In this document: positions 52,083-60,818 of the stretch, piece after piece
Layout of the letters: each line of letters starts with the position of its first letter
How positions within the stretch are numbered: the stretch's first letter is position 1
NCBI GenBank assembly: GCA_016650295.1
Contig: JAENWA010000111.1
Span: forward strand, 1 to 62,164
From: Desulfuromonadales bacterium
Lineage (GTDB): Bacteria; Desulfobacterota; Desulfuromonadia; Geobacterales; Pseudopelobacteraceae
DNA length: 62,164 bases
Reading direction: 5' to 3'
Translations under genes and position numbers: made by a program
Notes under the pieces: generated by a model
Database searches by the model: none
Told to the model about the DNA's origin: nothing
What the model saw: the letters and a program-made list of their open reading frames with translations, nothing else

Positions 52083-53927
52083 TCAGTTCAATCCCTTCCG
52101 TATCTGATACAGATCTTCGAGGTCCAATCCGTTTTTCTCAAAATAATCCCGCTCCAACTCCTCCACATAAAAGCGGTCAAGTCCGGAGTTTTCCAGAAAA
52201 TCTTCTCGCAGGAGCAGGTTACACTCCGAGACAATGGTAGGAAGCAGGGTATGGAGATACATGGACTCCTTTTTGATGATCAAAATGGTTTCGGTGAAGA
52301 GGTGGTCGGGAATATCCGAACTGATTCGCTTTTTGGCTTTCAACTCCTCGGTGAACTCCCGGCGTAGCGCCTCTTGGGTCTCTTTGATATCGAACTTTGA
52401 GTAGAAACTGCGGATGCGGTCCGGGATATGCTCCAGCAGGACAATCAGGATGTACTCCTCTTGATCGATCTGAGTCAGCGTCCGGTGGAGTTCCTCGATG
52501 GATGACGTGCCCGCTTCGATTCCGGCCAGACCTTTCTTCAATGCCACGACCTTGCGCCGTCCGAAACGCCCCAGATAGACATTCTCTAACAGTTCGCGAA
52601 TGAACAGCTCACGAAAACAGCTCTTCCTGAGTCTATCGAAGGCGGCCTTGTGCTCCAGGACCTCCTGCAGCATGTTCACGGTGACCCGCACGTTTTGCAT
52701 GAAGGCAAGCTGGTTTACGAGGTTGGCGACAGTATCGAAGCGGTCAAGATAGGTGATTACATAGGAAAGATCGGCCAGCAGCGATGGATCGGCGCCGTCG
52801 CGGATCTTTTCGTCACATTTTTTGCCGGCATCGATCATGAGCCGGTCGAAAGAATTGTCACTGTTCTCCATAGCGCTCTTTTTCGCCCTGATCAGCTTGA
52901 GCATGTCCTCATGGTCGATGTGGCTCTCGATATCCTTTTCGCGCAGGAAGATTCCCTCAAGCACCTCGCGGGTGGAGGCCAGGTACTCCTGCTCGGCATA
53001 GTTGACCAGATTGCAACCCTTATTGAGCATCTCGTCCAGAGTGTGCAAGAGTGCGCCGGGAATCTTGTTACGCACTGACAATGTCTTGAGACGGGTCAAC
53101 CGGGCGTTGTGCACGGTGCTTATCTCCCCCGTTCTGTTGCAGGCCAACAGGATGTTGCGATACTCGTCAACCACGCGCTTGTTGAGCGGGTGACGGTACA
53201 TGACATCGATGCGCATACGTTCCTGCTGATAGCTATCGATCTTGTTCTTTGCAGCAAACCTGGCCAAACGATCGAAATCTTCATCCGCGATGTTTTTGTT
53301 GTCGAAATAGAGCTGGCGAAACATGTCGAGGTACTCGCGATGCTTGTGGTTGATCAGCTTTATGATGAAGAGCTGGGATGTCGCATCCTTGAGCAGAGGG
53401 AAGACTTCGGAGACAATGGTGTCATCCAGTCCCAGGCCGATAGACTCTGACCTCTTGAGCACCTTGCCGATGCGCTTAACCAGATCTTCTTGTTGGCTCT
53501 TCAATTTACGGGAGAGCATCTGGCTGGAATGGACAAAGAAAAAATAGTTGCAGACAGTATTCCCATCCAGAAAGATAGTGTCGAACGTCTCGCGTCCGCT
53601 GGTAAGGTCACTGAAACTGACTCTGCCGGTTTCGTTGTCGGAACGGGCCCCGTACATGACCAGGCGGTTGATGATCTCCGGCTTGAAGAGGTCGGAAGAG
53701 GGTTGGTCCATCCCGAACATGTATTCGCAGAAATAGCCGCCATTGCCCTGGTGTCTGATCCCCTCGGGGGAAAGCATGAATTCGTTGCCGGCCGAGAAGA
53801 TGCGCAGATTATCATCGTCCTGTACGATATTGAAAAAAAAGTGCTGATAGGCCTCGGTACCTGCCACCATGACAAAGAATTCGATCTGGTCGCCCATCTG
53901 CCCATGCAGCCTGATGTCCTTATGCAT
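52083..53927 (-). CDS. Large conserved hypothetical protein
   Basis: 614 residues, mostly helical, no membrane segment or signal peptide. The N-terminal ~140 residues look like a beta-rich domain (IEFFVMVAGTEAYQHFFFNI, DTIFLDGNTVCNYFFFVHSS). The rest is long helices. It resembles an uncharacterised family seen in Geobacter genomes (possibly TIGR04442), but I cannot confirm this. AGGGAGACACGGT precedes the ATG at 53927. It is followed after 74 bases by the PATAN gene on the same strand and is divergent from the histidine kinase gene, which suggests a regulatory role. Confidence 0.6.
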   Translation of the reverse strand: MHKDIRLHGQMGDQIEFFVMVAGTEAYQHFFFNIVQDDDNLRIFSAGNEFMLSPEGIRHQGNGGYFCEYMFGMDQPSSDLFKPEIINRLVMYGARSDNETGRVSFSDLTSGRETFDTIFLDGNTVCNYFFFVHSSQMLSRKLKSQQEDLVKRIGKVLKRSESIGLGLDDTIVSEVFPLLKDATSQLFIIKLINHKHREYLDMFRQLYFDNKNIADEDFDRLARFAAKNKIDSYQQERMRIDVMYRHPLNKRVVDEYRNILLACNRTGEISTVHNARLTRLKTLSVRNKIPGALLHTLDEMLNKGCNLVNYAEQEYLASTREVLEGIFLREKDIESHIDHEDMLKLIRAKKSAMENSDNSFDRLMIDAGKKCDEKIRDGADPSLLADLSYVITYLDRFDTVANLVNQLAFMQNVRVTVNMLQEVLEHKAAFDRLRKSCFRELFIRELLENVYLGRFGRRKVVALKKGLAGIEAGTSSIEELHRTLTQIDQEEYILIVLLEHIPDRIRSFYSKFDIKETQEALRREFTEELKAKKRISSDIPDHLFTETILIIKKESMYLHTLLPTIVSECNLLLREDFLENSGLDRFYVEELERDYFEKNGLDLEDLYQIRKGLN

Positions 53928-54142
53928 ACCGTGTCTCCCTGATGATGCCGATTAAATTTATATTCTGCACAAAATATTTATTTATACAAGTGATGTTAAT
54001 CATCACGTTGCGATTCTGACGGAAAAATCAGGTTGGTGTGCGAAATCAAGACATGTCCGATTTTCAGACACCGCTGGCTTTTTTTCAGGTACTCTGGTAA
54101 AACCGATGCGAAATTCTTAGATACCGTGAGGAATCTGAATCA

Positions 54143-55966
54143 ATGACGACAGCGCGAATTTTGTTAGTGGATGACGAGACCCTCTCCTCGGAGCTTGTCC
54201 GGAGGATGTTATCCAACATAGGTTATAATGTTTGCGCGGTGGCCAATAATGGTAACGAAGCGCTGGAGAAGGCCGTGGAGCTGAGTCCGGATCTCATTCT
54301 GATGGATATCGGGCTGCGCGGGGGGATGACCGGCATCGCAGCCGCCGAAAAAATCCAGAAGGTAGTGGATACGCCGATTGTGTATCTTACCGCTTTCACG
54401 GACGAGGCGACCATCGAGTCCGCCAAGATGACGCAACCGTTCGGGTATATTGTAAAACCTTTCAGCGTCGGTAAGTTGCGTTCCGCAATCGAAATCGCTC
54501 TCTACCGGCACAAGATGGAACGACAGCTGAAGGAACGCGAACGTTCCTATCACGTGCTCGCCGAAAATCTTCCCGGTATCATTTATCGGCAGCAGCTTGT
54601 CGACGGGCGGGTCGATTTTTTCAACGATATGGTCTCCGTCATTACCGGCTATGCCCCCGAAGAATTGCCACCCGGGAAGATTGGCGGCATCGGGGGGCTC
54701 GTCGTCGAGGAAGACCGCACGAAGGTCGTGGAGACGGTCACGCAAGCTGTGGCTGTCAATCTCCCCTTTCAGTCGGAATACCGAATCAGGCATAAGAATG
54801 GCCAGATACTGCATGTATCCGAACATGGACGAGCGACCTGCGACAAATCCGGTGTGCCCAGCCATGTGGAAGGCATGATTTTCGACATTACCGAACGCAT
54901 GCTGACCGAAGAAAAGTTGACGACAGCATACAGGACCCTGGAGGAGAGGAAGACTTTTTTTCAATCCATCATCAATAATATTGAGAGCGGGATACTGGTC
55001 ACCGATCTCAACCTGCGCATAGTGTTGTCAAACCCGCACGCGTGTGCATTTTTCAATAAAACCATGGAAGAAGTTGACGACAGGTGTCTGCGCGATATCT
55101 GCCCGGAGATCGCCGACCGAATTGACGGCGGCATCGATTCCGATGAAATAACCATCAACACCTCCACCCAGGAACAGCAGGTCATCGGTTTTTCCCGCTT
55201 CAGCCAGAGAGGGGCCGACAGGGCGGTTATCGGCCACATCATCAACTTCAAGGACTTGACGGAATTTGTTGCGATCCGTCGTGAAATGCTGCTGAAGGAA
55301 CGTCTTTCAGCCATGGGGGAACTGGTAGCGCGGGTAGCCCACGAAATGCGCAATCCTCTCTTCGGTATGACGGCGGTCGGCCAGATACTGGCCATGGAAC
55401 TGCAGCTCAACCCGGAACAAAAGAAACTCATTGACTCCTTCCAGAAGGAAGCCCGGCGGCTCAATACCCTCGTCGAGGATCTGCTCGAATGTACGCGCGA
55501 GTTGCGTATCCGGCGAGAAACAGTCAATTTTCTGAAGATCATCGAGGCGTCCATCCAGGTGAACGAAATATTTGCCAGGGAAAAAAAGATCGAATTCATA
55601 ACCGGCGCCCCATTTCAGGATCTTTGGATATGGGCGGATCCGGATAAGCTTGAACAGGTACTGGTGAATCTCCTGAAGAATGCCATTGATGCTACCGTCC
55701 CCGGCGGCGCCATCCTTCTCTCGCTAACGGCGGATGACAAAAACGTGCGTTTCAAGGTGGATGATGAGGGGCACGGCATATCCGAAGCATTGGCCGAGAA
55801 GATTTTTGAGGTGTTTTATACCACCAAGAAAAACGGGACAGGAATGGGTCTTGCCATCAGCAGGAATATCGCCGAGGCGCATGGGGGCTCACTGACTGCC
55901 TGTAATAATGAACACGGTGGCGCAACGTTCACCGTGACCCTGCCGTTGCACGAAAAAAGACTATGA
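54143..55966 (+). CDS. Hybrid histidine kinase: receiver-PAS-PAS-HisKA-HATPase
   Basis: 607 residues. N-terminal receiver (ARILLVDDETLSSELVRRML, DLILMDIGL with the phospho-Asp near 54, VYLTAF, IVKPF). Two PAS domains follow, near 135-255 (LPGIIYRQQLVDGRVDFFND) and 270-380. The dimerisation/phosphotransfer domain has the His in ELVARVAHEMRNPLFGM near 400, then the HATPase with LVNLLKNAIDAT, DDEGHGI and GTGMGLAISRNIAEAHGG. No membrane helices, so it is cytoplasmic. The receiver at the N-terminus suggests input from another kinase. It overlaps the next gene by ATGA, so the sigma-54 activator is its likely partner. Confidence 0.92.
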   Translation: MTTARILLVDDETLSSELVRRMLSNIGYNVCAVANNGNEALEKAVELSPDLILMDIGLRGGMTGIAAAEKIQKVVDTPIVYLTAFTDEATIESAKMTQPFGYIVKPFSVGKLRSAIEIALYRHKMERQLKERERSYHVLAENLPGIIYRQQLVDGRVDFFNDMVSVITGYAPEELPPGKIGGIGGLVVEEDRTKVVETVTQAVAVNLPFQSEYRIRHKNGQILHVSEHGRATCDKSGVPSHVEGMIFDITERMLTEEKLTTAYRTLEERKTFFQSIINNIESGILVTDLNLRIVLSNPHACAFFNKTMEEVDDRCLRDICPEIADRIDGGIDSDEITINTSTQEQQVIGFSRFSQRGADRAVIGHIINFKDLTEFVAIRREMLLKERLSAMGELVARVAHEMRNPLFGMTAVGQILAMELQLNPEQKKLIDSFQKEARRLNTLVEDLLECTRELRIRRETVNFLKIIEASIQVNEIFAREKKIEFITGAPFQDLWIWADPDKLEQVLVNLLKNAIDATVPGGAILLSLTADDKNVRFKVDDEGHGISEALAEKIFEVFYTTKKNGTGMGLAISRNIAEAHGGSLTACNNEHGGATFTVTLPLHEKRL

Positions 55967-57336
55967 AAGCGCTTATTATCGACGACGAAAAGAGCATCAG
56001 ACTCTCTTTGTCACATTTTCTGAGGCGGCGTGGCTATGAAGTTCAGGAGTCGAATAGCTGCGGCGAAGCACTGGTCATGGCGAAGGAGTGGCTTCCGGAT
56101 CTGGTGTTTCTCGACCGGCTGCTCCCGGATGGGGACGGGGAGTCCCTGCTCCCCCACTTGGTCGCTCCCGAAATCGGGGCCTGCGTGATCATGATGACCG
56201 GCTGCGTCGAACTCGACAAAGCGGTCCAGGCAATGCGCAACGGAGCCGAATACTACTTTCCTAAACCATTGGATTTACAGCAGGTAGCGTTGATTCTCGA
56301 CCGGTTGGAAGAGCAGATCACGCTGAAAAACAAGGTCGGTCACCATCGCCGGTTGTGCGAAGTGGGCGGTGACAACGATGTCATCATTGGCGAATCACCG
56401 CAGATCATCGGCATGCAACGCCTGATTGCCCTTTTGGCAAAGAATAGCGCTACCCCGGTGCTCATTTTCGGAGAATCGGGGAGCGGCAAGGAACTGGCGG
56501 TCAGGGCGATTCATCGCCAGAGCGGCGCTAAAGGGCTTCTGGTGGAGATCAACTGCGCCTCTCTTTCCGAGGCCTTACTGGAGTCGGAGCTTTTCGGTCA
56601 TGAGAAGGGGGCCTTTACCGATGCAAAACAAATGAAAAGAGGCCTTTTCGAGCTTGCCGACAACGGCACGATCTTCTTTGACGAACTGGCGGAAATGCCG
56701 CTGGCAATCCAGGCCAAGCTGCTCAAGGTCCTTGATACGAAGACGTTCCGGCGGGTTGGCGGTGTCGTGGATGTGAAAAGTAACGCCCGCTTTATCGGCG
56801 CAACAAACCGTGATATTACCACCATGGTCGGCAATGGGTTGTTCCGTGAGGATCTCTATTACCGGATCAACGTCATGCCGATTACCGTTCCGCCATTACG
56901 TGAAAGGGGCAAGGATATAGCCCTCCTGGCATATTTCTTTGTCAGGTCTCTCAGCGAGAACATGGGAAAGGGGTGGATGAGGATTTCACCTGAAGCGATG
57001 AGTTGTCTGCAACATTCTTATTGGCCGGGAAACATACGGGAACTGAAAAACATAATCGAACGGGCACTCATTATTGCCGATACCCGCGAAATACTGCCCG
57101 AACACCTGCCGGCGGAAATCAGAACCACCGGTGGACTCCCCATCCCAAGCCCCCCGGTCGTCGAAACAGGCGGTATACGCCCGTTATGGCAGGTGGAAGA
57201 AGAGTACATCCAACAAACACTGCTCGCCACGGACAACAATCATTCCAGAACCGCTTTGTTGCTTGGCATCAGCCGCTCCACCCTGCTGGCCAAGCTAAAA
57301 AAGAAAAAAAGTGTCTTAAAATCGGACATGCATTGA
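55963..57336 (+). CDS. Sigma-54 dependent response regulator (NtrC family)
   Basis: 457 residues. Receiver domain (ALIIDDEKSIRLSLSHFLRR, phospho-Asp in LVFLDRLLPDGDGE near 50), AAA+ domain with Walker A IFGESGSGKELAVRAIH near 168, and the sigma-54 loop EKGAFTDAKQMKRGLFE, where the consensus GAFTGA is GAFTDA. Walker B is GTIFFDELAEMPL; R-finger region LFREDLYYRINV. The C-terminus is a Fis-type HTH (LLATDNNHSRTALLLGISRS, then TLLAKLKKKK). It activates sigma-54 promoters when phosphorylated, presumably by the kinase with which it overlaps. Targets are unknown. Confidence 0.92.
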   Translation: MKALIIDDEKSIRLSLSHFLRRRGYEVQESNSCGEALVMAKEWLPDLVFLDRLLPDGDGESLLPHLVAPEIGACVIMMTGCVELDKAVQAMRNGAEYYFPKPLDLQQVALILDRLEEQITLKNKVGHHRRLCEVGGDNDVIIGESPQIIGMQRLIALLAKNSATPVLIFGESGSGKELAVRAIHRQSGAKGLLVEINCASLSEALLESELFGHEKGAFTDAKQMKRGLFELADNGTIFFDELAEMPLAIQAKLLKVLDTKTFRRVGGVVDVKSNARFIGATNRDITTMVGNGLFREDLYYRINVMPITVPPLRERGKDIALLAYFFVRSLSENMGKGWMRISPEAMSCLQHSYWPGNIRELKNIIERALIIADTREILPEHLPAEIRTTGGLPIPSPPVVETGGIRPLWQVEEEYIQQTLLATDNNHSRTALLLGISRSTLLAKLKKKKSVLKSDMH

Positions 57337-57587
57337 TTCCGTACACCACCTCGGTTTTCCCGCCTGAATCCCTCCTGATACTTGAACAGCACTTCTATAA
57401 CCGAATACTTTGAGCAGGATGTCCCGTTTCAGTTGTCCTGAAATCGTACAGCTGCCGGGGCACGCGATACTGTGTAAATACAACTCACTTAATTTGTTAA
57501 GTATTTTATTTGCGTAACATCTCAGGACCGTTGGCATCAAGAGTGCATTATACTCTTTTCAGCAATCTAGCATCAGGAGGGTAACAA

Positions 57588-58010
57588 ATGAATATGCCGG
57601 CATTAAAGAAAATCTTGGTTGTGGATGATGAACAATCGATCCTGCTCAGCCTTTCACATGTGCTGAAGGCCGAGGGGGTAGAGGTAATTACCTGCAACGA
57701 AATCGAGCAGGCTGAAACGGCTCTCGATAGCACTTACTTTGATCTGGTAATCGCCGACATCAGAATGTCGGGAGTCAATGGCATAGAAGGCCTCGAGCTT
57801 TTAAGCTACATCAAGGATCACTTTGATACCAAGGTAATCATCATGTCCGGCTATGGTGACAACGATACCAAGAACGAGGCTTATCAGCGGGGCGCCCTGT
57901 ACTATTTCCAGAAACCCGTTGATATTCCCGAGCTGTTGAAACAGGTTTCTTTCGCCGGTATACCGGTAAATAATTCCTGGCTGCGGGATTCTCAGAATAC
58001 GACCATGTAA
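57588..58010 (+). CDS. Stand-alone response regulator (receiver domain)
   Basis: 140 residues: one receiver domain and a ~20-residue tail. KILVVDDEQSILLSLSHVLK at the start, phosphorylation site in FDLVIADIRMSGVNGIEGLE, Thr/Ser switch in VIIMSGYGDND, and the conserved lysine in YYFQKPVDIPELL. No output domain. It is separated by 251 bases from the sigma-54 activator and precedes the CheY-like gene by 61 bases. Likely a phosphate relay or a target of the kinase or CheA nearby. Confidence 0.88.
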   Translation: MNMPALKKILVVDDEQSILLSLSHVLKAEGVEVITCNEIEQAETALDSTYFDLVIADIRMSGVNGIEGLELLSYIKDHFDTKVIIMSGYGDNDTKNEAYQRGALYYFQKPVDIPELLKQVSFAGIPVNNSWLRDSQNTTM

Positions 58011-58071
58011 GCAGCGCCTTGACAGACGCAATTTTGAGCCTCAACCCAACATATATGAAAGCGGGGAGAAT

Positions 58072-58449
58072 ATGATCAAGAAAATGCTTGTAATAGATGA
58101 TTCAGCTCTTATCCATCAGATGTATCGCCTGGTAATGTCCCGATACAAGTGTGAAATAGTTGATGCCATGAACGGCCAGGAAGCACTCGACATGCTGGCG
58201 GTGCAAGATGATATCCAGCTCATTCTCCTGGACATCAACATGCCGGTCATGAATGGCCTCCAGTTTCTGGAAAAGTCGGCGCCCTTGGGTATTCCCAAGA
58301 AAATCCCGATCATCATCATCAGTACCGAAGGAAAGGAAGATGACACGATCCGCGGCCTGAGGCTGGGGGCCAGGGGGTACTTGAAAAAGCCGTTCAACCC
58401 CCCAGACCTTCACAACATGATTGAAAAGATATTTGCGGGTATCAATTGA
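58072..58449 (+). CDS. CheY-like response regulator
   Basis: 125 residues, the length of CheY. Acidic pair in MLVIDDSALIHQMY, phospho-Asp in QLILLDINMPVMNGLQFLEK, IIIISTEGKEDD, and the lysine in GYLKKPFNPPDL. It lies 45 bases before cheA on the same strand and is the natural phosphoacceptor of that CheA. Contact with a motor, a pilus machine or another output cannot be inferred. Confidence 0.88.
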   Translation: MIKKMLVIDDSALIHQMYRLVMSRYKCEIVDAMNGQEALDMLAVQDDIQLILLDINMPVMNGLQFLEKSAPLGIPKKIPIIIISTEGKEDDTIRGLRLGARGYLKKPFNPPDLHNMIEKIFAGIN

Positions 58450-58494
58450 AATCCGTTCAACCCGCAGACAGCACTTCGAGGAGAGGATAGCGTT

Positions 58495-60162
58495 GTGAAC
58501 TATGATTTCGATATATCTGTCCTGCTGAACGAGTTTCTCGAAGATGCTGCCGGGCATCTGGAGGCGGTGGAAACCTCTCTGCTGGTGTTGGAGAAAAGAG
58601 CGGCCCAAGGAGAATGCGACAAGGCGATTATTACCCTGCTGCTCGGAAACCTGCATACCTTGAAGGGTAACTCCGGGATGATGGGGTTTACGTCCCTCCA
58701 GCAGTATCTCCACAAATTGGAAACCATACTGAAGCCCGTAATGGATGATTCCAGCCCCTTGTCATCCGGTCTGTTCGATACGTTTTATGCAGCGCTCAAT
58801 GCGCTTCGCGGCGGATTCAGTGAATTGTCGGAGAATCCGGCTGCCGCGCTTGATTTCAGCGATGAAATCATGGCAATCGATTGCTTCAGCGCCCCGGAAT
58901 TTGATGAAAAACTGCAAAGCGCATCTTTCGAAAGGATGCCCCTGTCAAAAGATACTAAGGATGAGTTCAGCTACATAACAAAGCAGAGCAATACCCTGAA
59001 AGTCAATTTCGAAAAGCTGGACGAACTGCTTAACCTGGTAGGAGAGCTGGTCATTCATCGTACAACGCTCAGCACCCTCGAATCCCGGCTCAGGGAAAAG
59101 GTCGATGACAGGGCGATTCTTGAGGCGTTCAATGAATCCTGCCAGCGTATCGGCAAGAGCGCCAATGATCTGCGTGAGTCCATCATGAAGGTACGGATGC
59201 TGCCGATCAAGGTGGTTTTCCAGCGTTTCAACCGTCTGGTGCGTGATCTTTCCCGGCAGCACGGCAAAGAAGTCAATCTGGTTTTCGAGGGGGATGAAAC
59301 CGAACTGGACAAGAGCATCATCGACAAGATCGGTGAGCCCCTGCTGCATCTGATCAGGAATGCAATTGACCACGGCTTTGAAACCCCGGCCGAACGGGTG
59401 CATCTGAAAAAACCGCGCGAGGGCACCCTCTTGCTGAAAGCCAGCCATGAAAGCGGTCACATCATAATCTCCGTCAAGGATGACGGCCGTGGGATGTCGG
59501 CGGATAAGATCAGGAAGAAGGCTTTGGAACACGGGATTCTGGACGAAAAGGGGGCACAAACCCTGGGCGAGAAGGAAACCTTCAATCTGGTCTTTATTCC
59601 GGGTTTCTCTACAAGCAGCGCGGTATCAGAAACATCCGGCCGCGGCATCGGGCTTGATGTGGTCGATAAAACGATTACCTCGTTCAACGGTTTGATAGAA
59701 ATCGACAGCACGCCAGGTAAGGGTACATGCTTCACCATCAAGCTGCCGCTGACTGTTGCAATCATCCAGGCGCTGATGGTTGAGGTGTCGGGTGAGCTGT
59801 TTGCCATACCGCTCACAGGTGTTCTGGAAAGCATTAAGGTCGAAAGCAACGCTATTCATGATGTGTCGGCACGGGAAATGATCCTGCTGAGAGACCGGCT
59901 GCTCCCGATCTGCCGTCTGGATCGCCATTTTGGCATGGAACAACAGAAAACCAGGGAAAAAGAATACGTGGTAGTCGTCGGAAGCGGCGAAAAGCGAGCC
60001 GGTCTTGTTGTTGACAGGCTGGTGGGTCAGCAGGAAATCGTGATCAAGGCCCATGACGACTATCTGGGAGATCTGCCGGGAATAGCCGGCGCGACCGTGC
60101 TCGGCAATGGCAGGATTTCCCATATCCTCGATATAGCCTCACTGATTGGGCAAGGCCGCTGA
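58495..60162 (+). CDS. cheA: Chemotaxis histidine kinase CheA
   Basis: 555 residues from a GTG at 58495. Order: HPt domain with LHTLKGNSGMMGFTSLQ (phospho-His near 53), a short linker with no evident CheY-binding P2 domain, dimerisation domain (LDELLNLVGELVIHRTTLST), HATPase (LLHLIRNAIDHGFE, VKDDGRGMS, GRGIGLDVVDKTI) and a C-terminal CheW-like domain (EVSGELFAIPLTGVLESIKV, LVVDRLVGQQEIVIK). The short form without P2 fits CheA of non-flagellar or alternative-cellular-function clusters. It is between cheY and cheW. Confidence 0.93.
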   Translation: MNYDFDISVLLNEFLEDAAGHLEAVETSLLVLEKRAAQGECDKAIITLLLGNLHTLKGNSGMMGFTSLQQYLHKLETILKPVMDDSSPLSSGLFDTFYAALNALRGGFSELSENPAAALDFSDEIMAIDCFSAPEFDEKLQSASFERMPLSKDTKDEFSYITKQSNTLKVNFEKLDELLNLVGELVIHRTTLSTLESRLREKVDDRAILEAFNESCQRIGKSANDLRESIMKVRMLPIKVVFQRFNRLVRDLSRQHGKEVNLVFEGDETELDKSIIDKIGEPLLHLIRNAIDHGFETPAERVHLKKPREGTLLLKASHESGHIIISVKDDGRGMSADKIRKKALEHGILDEKGAQTLGEKETFNLVFIPGFSTSSAVSETSGRGIGLDVVDKTITSFNGLIEIDSTPGKGTCFTIKLPLTVAIIQALMVEVSGELFAIPLTGVLESIKVESNAIHDVSAREMILLRDRLLPICRLDRHFGMEQQKTREKEYVVVVGSGEKRAGLVVDRLVGQQEIVIKAHDDYLGDLPGIAGATVLGNGRISHILDIASLIGQGR

Positions 60163-60203
60163 AATGCAGGAAGAATACCTATTACATTGCAAAGGAGATC
60201 GGC

Positions 60204-60755
60204 ATGGCAAATGATAGTGAACTGCAGCTTCCAGCGTCCGGACTGGCGGAAGACGTCCTGGGCCTCTTCATGGAAAATGCCCAGAAAGAGTTGGATACTG
60301 TTTACGAAGATCAGGGGAAGCGCAAGGGAGAAACGTTCTATCATCTTGTTACGTTCAATCTGCTGGAGGAAGAATTCGGAGTGGAAATCAGCTCTGTTCA
60401 GGAAATCATCCGCGCTGCCAACATTACTCCGGTCCCGGGCGCCCCGTCTCATGTGCGGGGGGTGATCAACCTGCGCGGGAAAATCATTCCGGTAGTCGAT
60501 CTTCGGCGGCGTTTCTCTCTGCCGGAAGCCGAAAACAGTGAAAACCAGCGGATAGTCGTAGTTGAATTCGGACCAAAGCGGATCGGTATGCTGGTTGACA
60601 GCGTGTCCCAGGTTATCAAGGTGCCGCTCGGAGTGGTTGAAGAGATGCCGGAAGAAGCCATAAATGTCGACGAGAATTATATCAAAGGTGTAGGCAAGCT
60701 TGACAGCCGCCTGATCATTATTCTCGATCTGAATAAATCGCTTCTTTTGACCTGA
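60204..60755 (+). CDS. cheW: Chemotaxis adaptor CheW
   Basis: 183 residues: a ~40-residue helical N-terminal extension, then the CheW domain (HLVTFNLLEEEFGVEISSVQ then EIIRAANITPVPGAPSHVRG then VINLRGKIIPVVDLRRRFSL, and LIIILDLNKSLLL at the end). It couples receptors to CheA. Standard CheW is about 150-165 residues; the extra N-terminal piece contains LFMENAQKELDTV. It follows cheA by 41 bases (AAAGGAGATCGGC upstream). Confidence 0.9.
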   Translation: MANDSELQLPASGLAEDVLGLFMENAQKELDTVYEDQGKRKGETFYHLVTFNLLEEEFGVEISSVQEIIRAANITPVPGAPSHVRGVINLRGKIIPVVDLRRRFSLPEAENSENQRIVVVEFGPKRIGMLVDSVSQVIKVPLGVVEEMPEEAINVDENYIKGVGKLDSRLIIILDLNKSLLLT

Positions 60756-60818
60756 CAACTTTTGTCTAAACGGCTTTGTATTACTATATTTAATAATCTC
60801 TAACAACAGGGGAATGCA

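Noticed and set aside
57337-57587. Possible sigma-54 promoter (GGGGCACGCGATACTG at about 57456)
   Set aside because: The GG and GC elements are not at the required 10-base spacing.
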